From positions 1 to 6,929 of the forward strand of contig JAPKDT010000109.1 in assembly GCA_028822475.1 (NCBI GenBank): a stretch of DNA of 6,929 bases. Direction: 5' to 3'. The translations under genes and the position numbers were made by a program. The notes under the pieces were generated by a model, which was given only the letters and a program-made list of their open reading frames with translations, was not told where the DNA came from and ran no database searches. The stretch is from SAR324 cluster bacterium. Its GTDB lineage: Bacteria > SAR324 > NAC60-12. This document shows positions 1 through 6,797 of this stretch, in pieces. Position 1 is the first letter of the stretch, and every line of letters begins with the position of its first letter.

Positions 1-980
1 TTTTAGTTACAAACGGCACTCAGGTTCGGCTCAGTGGACAGGACAGCGGGCGGGGCACATTCGCGCACCGTCATGCGATTATCACTGCGGAGGACAACAC
101 CAAACACGTTCCCTTGAATCATATATCCGCGGAACAGGCGCCTTTTGAAGTATACAATTCATTTCTTTCAGAATATGGTGTTCTGGGATTTGAATACGGA
201 TATGCTTATGCAGCTCCTACGACCTTAACAATTTGGGAAGCACAGTTTGGGGATTTTGCCAACGGTGCACAAATAATAATTGATCAGTTTATTGCCTCAT
301 CTGAAACAAAATGGCACAGGATGAACGGCGTGGTGCTTTTGCTTCCACACGGACACGAGGGGCAGGGTCCGGAGCATTCATCCGCACGTATCGAACGTTT
401 TCTTACTCTTTGCGCGGGTAACAATATCCAGATTATTAACTGCACTACACCCGCAAATATCTTTCACATTCTTCTGCGTCAAATGGCATTCCCGTTCCGT
501 AAACCTCTGGTGATTTTTACACCAAAAAGTTTACTGCGTCACCCGTTGTGCGTGAGTCCGCTTGCTGATTTTCTGGAAGGAACCCATTTCCGTGAAGTAA
601 TTGATGATGATTTCGTGGAAGCAAAAGCTGTGCGTAAAATTTTGTTTTGCAGCGGGAAAGTGTATTATGACTTGCTCAAAAGACAGCAGGCAAAGGATGT
701 CAAGGACATTGCAATTGTGCGTTTGGAACAGCTCTATCCTTTCCCGGAAAAACAACTGCATGCTCTACTTAAACGTTATCCAAATGCTGGACAATACTGC
801 TGGGTTCAGGAAGAACCTGAAAATATGGGTGCGTGGGGTTTTGTGTTACGAACATTTTCAACAACAGGAAAAAGTCTTGAACTGGTTGCACGTGACGCTG
901 ATAGTTCACCTGCGGTCGGCTTTCCGCAAGTTCATGTAGTTCAACAGGAAAATCTGGTGCACAGGGCTTTTGAGGAATAA
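1..980 (+). CDS. sucA: 2-oxoglutarate dehydrogenase E1 component, C-terminal part (5' end outside window)
   Basis: This is the thiamine diphosphate-dependent E1 subunit, which decarboxylates 2-oxoglutarate and passes the succinyl group to the lipoyl arm of E2 in the cytosolic TCA-cycle complex. The frame is open from base 3, giving 325 visible residues; E. coli SucA has about 933, so roughly two thirds are missing. Visible blocks in order are VRLSGQDSGRGTFAHRH at bases 24-74, the pyrimidine-binding transketolase part (GVLGFEYGYA, then LTIWEAQFGDFANGAQ), LPHGHEGQGPEHSSAR, PLVIFTPKSLLRHP, and the C-terminal CSGKVYYDLL, VRLEQLYPFP and QEEPENMGAWGF. All are typical of E1o and rule out the pyruvate E1. 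The TTG at 114 is an internal leucine inside conserved sequence, not a start. The gene ends in tandem stops, TAA TAA (978-983). It lies 95 bases upstream of sucB on the same strand. Identification is very secure. Confidence 0.97.
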   Translation, partial: LVTNGTQVRLSGQDSGRGTFAHRHAIITAEDNTKHVPLNHISAEQAPFEVYNSFLSEYGVLGFEYGYAYAAPTTLTIWEAQFGDFANGAQIIIDQFIASSETKWHRMNGVVLLLPHGHEGQGPEHSSARIERFLTLCAGNNIQIINCTTPANIFHILLRQMAFPFRKPLVIFTPKSLLRHPLCVSPLADFLEGTHFREVIDDDFVEAKAVRKILFCSGKVYYDLLKRQQAKDVKDIAIVRLEQLYPFPEKQLHALLKRYPNAGQYCWVQEEPENMGAWGFVLRTFSTTGKSLELVARDADSSPAVGFPQVHVVQQENLVHRAFEE

Positions 981-1062
981 TAAAATAGCTTTCTTGCTTT
1001 GCTTGAAATGACACGTTTTTGTGACTATTTTACGTATGTCTCATAAATTAACTAACCCATTT

Positions 1063-1067
1063 AAAGG
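1063..1067 (+). promoter_or_regulatory. Ribosome binding site of sucB
   Basis: AAAGG lies 8 bases before the ATG at 1076. It is the only reasonable Shine-Dalgarno-like stretch ahead of any of the four visible starts in the window, and it supports the ATG at 1076 as the start of sucB. Confidence 0.5.
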
Positions 1068-1075
1068 TTTCTTTC

Positions 1076-2290
1076 ATGTCTATTGTGGAAATAAAAATTC
1101 CGAGTCCCGGAGAATCGATCACAGAAGTTGAAATTGGCAGTTGGCTAAAGGTGGATGGTGCTTATGTTCAGCTTGATGAAACGATTTGCGAAATTGAAAC
1201 GGACAAAGCGACTTTGCCTTTGATTGCGGAAAGTGCCGGTGTTTTGAAAATTGTTTTGCAGGAAGGAGAAACAGCGGGGATTGGTGATGTGGCCTGCTCG
1301 ATAGATACAGCAGCGGCACAACCGGATACTCCTCCGGCTGAAACATCCGCGGCATCTTCCGAAACCGCAGAATCTTTCGAACAGTCAGTTTCAACCGTGG
1401 ATTCTTATGCGGCAGGGCATCCTGCTCCTGCTGCACGAAAAATGATGGCCGAACAGGGAATTTCCAATGTTTCCGGAGGAGGTCCGGGTGGACGTATTAC
1501 AAAAGAGGATGTGCAACGGCACGGTCGTAAAATTTCGGAATCTGCAGCTAACATGGAATCAGCACATCAGATGGTGCCTCCTGAAGTTTCCGGTTCCAGA
1601 AACACAAAAAGGGAACGTTTGTCACGTTTACGTAGAAAACTTGCGGAACGTCTGGTAGCAGTAAAAAACGAAACGGCGATGCTGACGACCTTTAATGAAG
1701 TCGATATGCAGGCCATTTTAGATTTACGTAGCCAGAGTAAAGACATGTTTCTCGAAAAATACAAAGTAAAACTGGGTTTCATGGGACTCTTCACGAAAGC
1801 GTGCACGGAAGCATTAAAGGACTTCCCGGCAGTGAACTCGCAACTGGACGGTGAAGAGATAGTTTTTCATGATTATGTAGACATGGGAATCGCCGTCAGT
1901 GCACCGAAAGGTTTGATGGTTCCAGTTGTCAGGAATGCGGAATCATTGTCACTGCCACAAATTGAAACAGAAATCGGCAGACTTGCTAAACGAGCCCGTG
2001 ACAACAAACTTAGTATTGACGAAATGGAGGGCGGCACCTTTTCCATCACAAACGGCGGAGTTTTCGGTTCGATGCTTTCAACTCCTATTTTAAATCCCCC
2101 GCAAAGTGCAATTCTGGGAATGCATAATATAGTTGAACGCCCGATGGCGGTAAACGGAAAAGTTGAGATACGTCCCATTATGTATTTAGCTTTGTCCTAC
2201 GATCATCGGGTCGTTGACGGCCAGCAATCGGTGAGCTTTCTGGTACGTGTAAAAGAAAATCTGGAAAATCCGAGCAGGATGCTTTTGTAA
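1076..2290 (+). CDS. sucB: 2-oxoglutarate dehydrogenase E2 component, dihydrolipoyllysine succinyltransferase
   Basis: This is the E2 core of the 2-oxoglutarate dehydrogenase complex. It carries the succinyl group on lipoate and transfers it to CoA. The 404 residues match the usual E2o length. Domains in order: one lipoyl domain (about 2-77) with the lipoylated lysine predicted at K44 in EIETDKAT; an Ala/Ser/Glu-rich flexible linker; a peripheral subunit-binding domain (about 116-147, PAARKMMAEQGI to GRITKEDV); a second linker; and the catalytic acyltransferase domain (about 178-404) ending in SYDHRVVDG, with active-site H377 and D381. The N-terminal IPSPGESITEVEI and the run GGVFGSMLSTPI point to the succinyl type as found in Bacteroidota-like bacteria; this is family recall. 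The ATG start is supported by AAAGG 8 bases upstream and places the lipoyl domain at the very N-terminus. It sits between sucA and lpd, so assignment to 2-oxoglutarate rather than pyruvate dehydrogenase is firm. Confidence 0.96.
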   Translation: MSIVEIKIPSPGESITEVEIGSWLKVDGAYVQLDETICEIETDKATLPLIAESAGVLKIVLQEGETAGIGDVACSIDTAAAQPDTPPAETSAASSETAESFEQSVSTVDSYAAGHPAPAARKMMAEQGISNVSGGGPGGRITKEDVQRHGRKISESAANMESAHQMVPPEVSGSRNTKRERLSRLRRKLAERLVAVKNETAMLTTFNEVDMQAILDLRSQSKDMFLEKYKVKLGFMGLFTKACTEALKDFPAVNSQLDGEEIVFHDYVDMGIAVSAPKGLMVPVVRNAESLSLPQIETEIGRLAKRARDNKLSIDEMEGGTFSITNGGVFGSMLSTPILNPPQSAILGMHNIVERPMAVNGKVEIRPIMYLALSYDHRVVDGQQSVSFLVRVKENLENPSRMLL

Positions 2291-2311
2291 GTGAAACTTT
2301 GAAACTCAAAC

Positions 2312-3715
2312 ATGACAAAATTTGACACAACAATCATCGGTTCTGGACCAGGCGGTTATGTAGCCGCTATCCGCTGTGCGCAGTTGGGGATGAAAACGGC
2401 TATCATTGAACGCTATTCCACCCTTGGAGGGACATGTCTCAATGTCGGCTGCATTCCTTCAAAAGCTCTATTGGATTCAAGTGAGCATTTCGAAAATGCC
2501 AACAAGAATTTTGAGGCACATGGAATCAAAGTAGAAAAGATTAAACTTGATTGGCCCAGGATGCGTCAGCGTAAGGATGATGTAGTTGAGCAAACTTGCG
2601 CGGGAATTGAGTATCTGATGAAAAAAAATAAAATAACTGTGATCAGCGGACATGCCTCTTTTAAGGACAAACAGACGATTTCTGTTGTTGCTACAGACGG
2701 GGCTCTGCAGACTGTTAACACAGAGCGTGTTATCATTGCGACTGGTTCCAAACCTTCAAGTATTCCTGGTGTAGATTGCGATAAAAAACGCATCATAACT
2801 TCCACAGAAGCGCTTAGTTTGGATAAAGTTCCAGAGAAATTAATTGTGATTGGCGGAGGTGTGATTGGTTTGGAACTAGGTTCAGTTTATGCCAGACTTG
2901 GCACAGAAGTGCAGGTTGTAGAATTTCTTGACCGTTTGATTCCTGGGATGGACTTCTCAGTGGCCAAAGAAGTTCAGCGGATTTTCAAAAAACAGGGCAT
3001 GAAGTTTTTTCTCAGCCACGCTGTTCAAAGCGCAACTGTATCCGGAAAAAAAGTTAAGGTTTCCGCTCTCAACAAAAAAGGTGAAGTTGTGGAATTTAAC
3101 GGAGATTATTGTCTGCTCGCGGTGGGACGTCGGCCTTACACGGACAATCTTGGTTTGGATAACATCGGAATTACTCCGGACAAGCAGGGGCGTATTCCGG
3201 TGAATGAAAATCTGGAAACAGCTGTTCCAGGAATTTACGCCATCGGGGATGTGGTGGCCGGAGCAATGCTGGCACACAAAGCAGAAGAAGAAGGAACTTT
3301 TGTGGCAGAAACGATGGCGGGTCAAAAACCGCATATCAATTACAAAGCAATTCCAGGAGTGCTTTACACTTGGCCTGAAGCAGCAGGTGTGGGTTTTACT
3401 GAGGATGAATTAAAAGCCGAAAATTATAACTACAAAACAGGCAGTTTCCCTTTTAAAGCACTTGGACGTGCTCGAGCTTCCATGGACACAGATGGTTTTG
3501 TAAAAGTTCTGGCAGACAAGGATACAGACGAAATTTTAGGAATTCATCTGGTCGGCGCCCGTGCCGCGGATTTAATTGCGGAAGCAGTTGTTGCTCTGGA
3601 ATATCGGGCCAGCGCTGAAGATATTGCCAGAATGTCACATGCGCATCCGACATATGCGGAAGCGATCAAAGAAGCTATGCTGGACGCAACAGAAAAACGC
3701 TCCATTCACATGTAA
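2312..3715 (+). CDS. lpd: Dihydrolipoamide dehydrogenase (E3)
   Basis: This FAD-dependent E3 enzyme reoxidises the dihydrolipoyl arm of E2 and reduces NAD+. At 467 residues it has normal family length. Visible motifs are the N-terminal FAD-binding GSGPGG (10-15); the redox-active disulfide pair C42 and C47 in GGTCLNVGCIPSK; the NAD-binding GGGVIG (181-186) followed by ELGSVYARLG; the second FAD motif YAIGDVV with D313; and the C-terminal dimer-interface pair H445 and E450 in HAHPTYAEA, which completes the partner subunit's active site. No catalytic residue is missing. The ATG lies 21 bases after the sucB stop with only a weak ribosome binding site, so it is probably co-transcribed and translationally linked. 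The E3 protein could also serve a pyruvate or branched-chain complex elsewhere in the genome, but its position directly after sucAB indicates the 2-oxoglutarate complex as main partner. Confidence 0.96.
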   Translation: MTKFDTTIIGSGPGGYVAAIRCAQLGMKTAIIERYSTLGGTCLNVGCIPSKALLDSSEHFENANKNFEAHGIKVEKIKLDWPRMRQRKDDVVEQTCAGIEYLMKKNKITVISGHASFKDKQTISVVATDGALQTVNTERVIIATGSKPSSIPGVDCDKKRIITSTEALSLDKVPEKLIVIGGGVIGLELGSVYARLGTEVQVVEFLDRLIPGMDFSVAKEVQRIFKKQGMKFFLSHAVQSATVSGKKVKVSALNKKGEVVEFNGDYCLLAVGRRPYTDNLGLDNIGITPDKQGRIPVNENLETAVPGIYAIGDVVAGAMLAHKAEEEGTFVAETMAGQKPHINYKAIPGVLYTWPEAAGVGFTEDELKAENYNYKTGSFPFKALGRARASMDTDGFVKVLADKDTDEILGIHLVGARAADLIAEAVVALEYRASAEDIARMSHAHPTYAEAIKEAMLDATEKRSIHM

Positions 3716-3730
3716 TTCGCAAAATATTTG

Positions 3731-4870
3731 ATGCCAGTCAATGAGCAGCACCGGGCCATCCGCAAAATACTGATTGTTGATGATATTGAGGACAACTGTC
3801 TGCTGATTGAAGATCATCTACGGCATCAACTCAAGTGTGAATTTCGTGAAGCATCATCTGGAAAAGCAGCGTTGAAGATTCTCGAAAATTGGCATCCGGA
3901 CTGTATTCTGATGGATATTATGATGCCGGAAATGGACGGTATTGAAGCGACGAAACGTCTGAAAGAAATGCCTGAGTGTCACGATATTCCTGTGTTGATG
4001 GTTACTGCAAAACAGGAAATGGATTCTTTCGTGGATGCTTTTGATGCTGGAGCAGTGGATTATATTTACAAGCCCCTCGACCGTTCCACTTTAGTCGCCC
4101 GTGTCAAATCCGCCTTACGCAGCAAGGAAGATCTTGATCGAATTAAAGAACTGAATCAGCAACTACTGCAAAAAAAACAGGAACTGAGTAGTTTTTCGCA
4201 CACAGTCAGTCATGACCTAAAATCTCCAATCGTCGGTGCCGCGAGTCTTTATGATTTGTTTCTGTACAGGATTAAGAATGAATATCCACAATTAATCGAG
4301 GATGAAAGCTTAAAAGATATTCTGGAACGTATTCCGCAGACTTTCCATAAAATGCTAGATTTCATCAATACTCAACTGGATTATGCAGAAGCCGGGCAAG
4401 TGATAGGTGAGTTGGAAGAAGTTTCAATGACTAAACTAATCAACACAGTGATTGAAAATTTTGATTACGCGGAACGAGAAGGAATGGTAAGTTTTGTTAA
4501 TCTACCGGAAATGCCTCAGGTGAGGTGTGATCCAATTCGGATGTTGAAAGTTTGGCAAAACCTGATTGCGAATTCCATTAAATACAGAGGTTCAAAGAAT
4601 CCGGTCAAGATAGAATTCGGCAGTCGCAAAAATAATGTTTCAACTAATTATTGGATACGTGATAACGGACCCGGGATTTTAGCTGAGTATCAAGACAAAG
4701 TGTTTGAAACAAATGCGCGCTTGAATTACGATGTAGAAGGTTACGGATTTGGATTGGCAACAGTCAAAAAAATTGTTGAAGCACACGGCGGGAAAATTTG
4801 GATCGATTCGGAAGTTAACGATGGAGCGTGCTTTGTTTGTGAACTTCCTCATGAGTCAGTGAATAATTGA
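3731..4870 (+). CDS. Receiver domain-histidine kinase fusion protein (soluble hybrid two-component protein)
   Basis: This 379-residue protein joins an N-terminal response-regulator receiver domain to a histidine kinase core. Receiver (about 11-128): acidic pair D17/D18, predicted phospho-acceptor D62 in LMDIMMPEMDG, T92 in MVTAK and K114 in YIYKPL, so all conserved receiver residues are present. A charged, probably coiled-coil linker (about 131-155, rich in Glu, Gln, Lys and Leu) leads to the dimerisation/phosphotransfer helix with predicted phospho-histidine H161 in SHDLKSP. The ATPase domain (about 255-378) has the N-box NLIANSIKYR with N281, the G1 box DNGPGI from D311 and the G2 box GYGFGLA from G337. 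There is no signal peptide, membrane segment or DNA-binding domain, so it should be cytosolic and needs an upstream donor or downstream partner. The frame also opens at TTG 3728, but the adjacent ATG at 3731 is the better start. No clear Shine-Dalgarno is seen. It starts 15 bases after lpd and ends 7 bases before the amidase gene. Its signal and target are unknown. Confidence 0.9.
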   Translation: MPVNEQHRAIRKILIVDDIEDNCLLIEDHLRHQLKCEFREASSGKAALKILENWHPDCILMDIMMPEMDGIEATKRLKEMPECHDIPVLMVTAKQEMDSFVDAFDAGAVDYIYKPLDRSTLVARVKSALRSKEDLDRIKELNQQLLQKKQELSSFSHTVSHDLKSPIVGAASLYDLFLYRIKNEYPQLIEDESLKDILERIPQTFHKMLDFINTQLDYAEAGQVIGELEEVSMTKLINTVIENFDYAEREGMVSFVNLPEMPQVRCDPIRMLKVWQNLIANSIKYRGSKNPVKIEFGSRKNNVSTNYWIRDNGPGILAEYQDKVFETNARLNYDVEGYGFGLATVKKIVEAHGGKIWIDSEVNDGACFVCELPHESVNN

Positions 4871-4877
4871 GATAAAC

Positions 4878-6698
4878 ATGGACAATAAAAACAGCAAAAA
4901 TAAAGTGACATCTGAAAAAGTAAAAAAGCTGATGCTAAATTTGTGGCCTTTTGCTAAAAAAGATAAACCTGTTTATAATCTTAAAAGCATCAGCATTCCA
5001 AGGACCAGCGGGCGTACACTTAAAATATTGGTAAGTCTGCTGCGAACGCCTGGAATTCGTTTGCTGCTGATTCCACTGCTGTTAAAACAGGCAGGACTGC
5101 CAAGTTTGCGTAAAAGCAAAGTTAAAGATTATCCGGTGATGGAACCAATCCATCCCGTAGAAAGTAAGATAACTTCAGCTGACGCTAAGAAATCGATCAA
5201 AGAGTTTCTCGATTCAGTAAAAAATAAACCGCAGGCTGTGTTGGCCGGGAAAAACTTAAAATTGGCAAAACAAAGTCTTTTCCAACCTGAAACCGCCGCA
5301 GATTTTCATCGGGCCTATCTTGAGGGAAAAACAACACCGGTAGATGTTGCCATGCGTTTGCTGGACATTGTCCGCAGCATTGAAGAAAGTGCGGTGCCGT
5401 TACGGCCGTTTATCGCCTGGGAAGAGCGTGAACTGATGCAGCAGGCAAAAGCTTCAACAGAACGTTATGAACGTGGAGAGCCACTTGGGATTTTGGATGG
5501 TGTGCCGATTTCAGTGAAAGATGAGCTAGATATGCTCCCGTTTCCAACGATGGCCGGCAGCAAGTTTTATAATACTCAGCCCCCGGAACAGGATGCAACC
5601 AGCGTTGCGCGTCTACGTTCAGCAGGTGCATTGATGGTTGGAAAAACTAATATGCATGAAATTGGTCTGGGTGTAACCGGTCTCAATGTCCATTATGGAA
5701 CTACAAGGAATCCTCATCATTTAGATCATTATCCTGGAGGTTCATCAAGTGGTTCAGCCGTTGCTGTAGCAGCAGGCTTGTCACCGATTGCGCTCGGACT
5801 TGACGGTGGTGGATCAATCAGGATTCCAGCCAGTTTATGTGGAGTTGTAGGTCTTAAAACAACATGGGGCAGGATCAGTTCTGTCGGTGCTGCACCACTT
5901 TCCTGGAGTGTCTCGACAGTTGGTCCAATCACTTCAACCGCTGATGATGCCGCTCTGGCATATTCCTTTCTTGCTGGTCCCGATCCCAGACAACTACGCA
6001 CACAAAATCAACCGTCTGTTGATTTGCAGGATTTTAATAACGCAAATTTAACAGGTGTTAAACTTGGAGTTTTTTCAGCGTGGTTTAATCACGCATCCAC
6101 TGATATTGTCCAAAACTGTGAACGAATGCTGGATGCTTTTAAAGCTCAAGGCGCCACCATAGAGGAAATTGAAATTCCACAATTGAATGAAGTACATATA
6201 GCACAAATTGTTACGATTGTAACAGAAATGCTGACTTCACTACAGCCTCATTTTAAAACGTTCCGCCAACCTTTTGGTTTGGATGCATTGCTTAATCTCA
6301 CTCTCGCCAAAGAGTTTACAGGCAGAGATTATGTAAAAGCTCAGCGGATACGAGCAGAACTGATTAGAAATTTAACTAAAATTTATCAGCAGGTTGACGC
6401 GATAGTCACTCCCACAACAGCCTGTACAGCCCCTCCTATTCTGCCGGACGCGCTGATAAACGGTGAATCAGATCTGAGTACATTAACGGAATTGATGCGT
6501 TACGCTCCGGAAGCAAATATAGGTGGTTTTCCCGCGATTTCATTTCCTGTCGGTTATGACGCAAAGGGATTGCCGGTGGGGATGCAGTTAATGGGACGTC
6601 CGTGGGAAGAATCTTTCTTGCTGAGAATGGCTAAAACTTCGGAACAGTTTTTTGCGAGGCACCCTCCTATGATGCGCTTCTCCCTTTTACCAAATTAA
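4878..6698 (+). CDS. Amidase-signature enzyme resembling plant fatty acid amide hydrolase
   Basis: This 606-residue serine hydrolase belongs to the amidase signature family. The predicted Ser-cisSer-Lys triad is K214 (in PISVKDELD), S289 (first Ser of GGSSSGS) and S313 (in LDGGGSIRIPA). The 75- and 24-residue spacings match rat FAAH (K142, S217, S241). About 150 residues precede the core (about 150-595), far more than in GatA or typical bacterial amidases. That extension is basic at the start and has a hydrophobic segment at about 48-75 (ILVSLL, IRLLLIPLLLKQAG). Total length, extension and blocks such as GILDGVPISVKDELD, NPHHLDHYPGGSSSG, DALINGES and PVGYDAKGLPVGMQLMGRPW recall Arabidopsis FAAH (about 607 residues), compared from memory. 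Plant FAAH hydrolyses N-acylethanolamines to fatty acid and ethanolamine; a lipid amide substrate here is inference. GatA is unlikely given the extension and the lack of gatB/gatC neighbours. It starts 7 bases after the kinase gene and ends in TAA TAA. Family assignment is very sure, substrate is not. Confidence 0.9.
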   Translation: MDNKNSKNKVTSEKVKKLMLNLWPFAKKDKPVYNLKSISIPRTSGRTLKILVSLLRTPGIRLLLIPLLLKQAGLPSLRKSKVKDYPVMEPIHPVESKITSADAKKSIKEFLDSVKNKPQAVLAGKNLKLAKQSLFQPETAADFHRAYLEGKTTPVDVAMRLLDIVRSIEESAVPLRPFIAWEERELMQQAKASTERYERGEPLGILDGVPISVKDELDMLPFPTMAGSKFYNTQPPEQDATSVARLRSAGALMVGKTNMHEIGLGVTGLNVHYGTTRNPHHLDHYPGGSSSGSAVAVAAGLSPIALGLDGGGSIRIPASLCGVVGLKTTWGRISSVGAAPLSWSVSTVGPITSTADDAALAYSFLAGPDPRQLRTQNQPSVDLQDFNNANLTGVKLGVFSAWFNHASTDIVQNCERMLDAFKAQGATIEEIEIPQLNEVHIAQIVTIVTEMLTSLQPHFKTFRQPFGLDALLNLTLAKEFTGRDYVKAQRIRAELIRNLTKIYQQVDAIVTPTTACTAPPILPDALINGESDLSTLTELMRYAPEANIGGFPAISFPVGYDAKGLPVGMQLMGRPWEESFLLRMAKTSEQFFARHPPMMRFSLLPN

Positions 6699-6701
6699 TA
6701 A

Positions 6702-6730
6702 GTGAATATACGGAGATTCAGAATATTCAT
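6702..6730 (+). terminator. Weak AT-rich hairpin after the amidase gene (possible transcript end)
   Basis: TGAATAT (6703-6709) pairs with ATATTCA (6723-6729), plus a G-T pair outside, around a 13-base loop. It begins 4 bases after the amidase stop, where an operon end would be expected. The stem is almost pure A/T and no run of T follows, so it is not a convincing intrinsic terminator. It may be only a processing or 3'-end-stabilising structure, or chance. Confidence 0.2.
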
Positions 6731-6753
6731 CTGTAATTTGTTTCCGAAAAGTC

Positions 6754-6783
6754 TTGTTTTAACTCCGGCATGACAGCTAAAAT
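6754..6783 (+). promoter_or_regulatory. Candidate promoter of the tRNA gene
   Basis: A -35-like TTGTTT (6754-6759) is followed after 18 bases by a -10-like TAAAAT (6778-6783), with an overlapping TATAAA at 6783-6788. Transcription would begin near 6790, shortly before the mature tRNA 5' end at 6798. The boxes only approximate the sigma-70 consensus, and Bacteroidota-type promoters differ from it. The call rests mainly on position and AT-richness. Confidence 0.35.
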
Positions 6784-6797
6784 ATAAAGATTGGTTC

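Noticed and set aside
531..761. Reverse-strand open frame inside sucA, and similar ones at 769-1014, 1119-1436, 1567-1806, 1873-2178, 2566-2805, 2957-3334, 3453-3653, 3635-3817, 5410-5631 and 5729-6001
   Set aside because: All lie opposite or almost entirely opposite genes with strong family motifs. Their translations show no recognisable domain and low-complexity composition typical of antisense shadows.
601..939. Forward overlapping frames inside sucA (601-939), sucB (1467-1658) and lpd (3204-3413)
   Set aside because: Out-of-frame shadows of conserved genes, with unusual Met, Trp, Cys and Lys content and no motif.
114..980. Independent 288-residue gene starting at TTG 114
   Set aside because: The frame stays open to the left edge and the upstream residues (VRLSGQDSGRGTFAHRH and following) are conserved SucA sequence. 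The TTG is an internal leucine codon.
1005..1035. Possible intrinsic terminator after sucA around the T-run at 1016-1020
   Set aside because: Only a 3-base CAC/GTG stem flanks the T-run, so there is no stable hairpin.
1076..2290. Pyruvate dehydrogenase E2 (acetyltransferase)
   Set aside because: A single lipoyl domain, 404-residue length, IPSPGES-type N-terminus and location directly after sucA all indicate the succinyltransferase.
3728..4870. TTG at 3728 as the start of the receiver-kinase gene
   Set aside because: ATG follows immediately at 3731 in the same frame. It adds only one residue and ATG is the more usual start.
4878..6698. Glutamyl-tRNA amidotransferase subunit A (GatA)
   Set aside because: It shares the amidase signature, but GatA is shorter (about 480-490 residues), lacks the long N-terminal extension and often neighbours gatB or gatC. 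The C-terminal blocks here follow the FAAH pattern.
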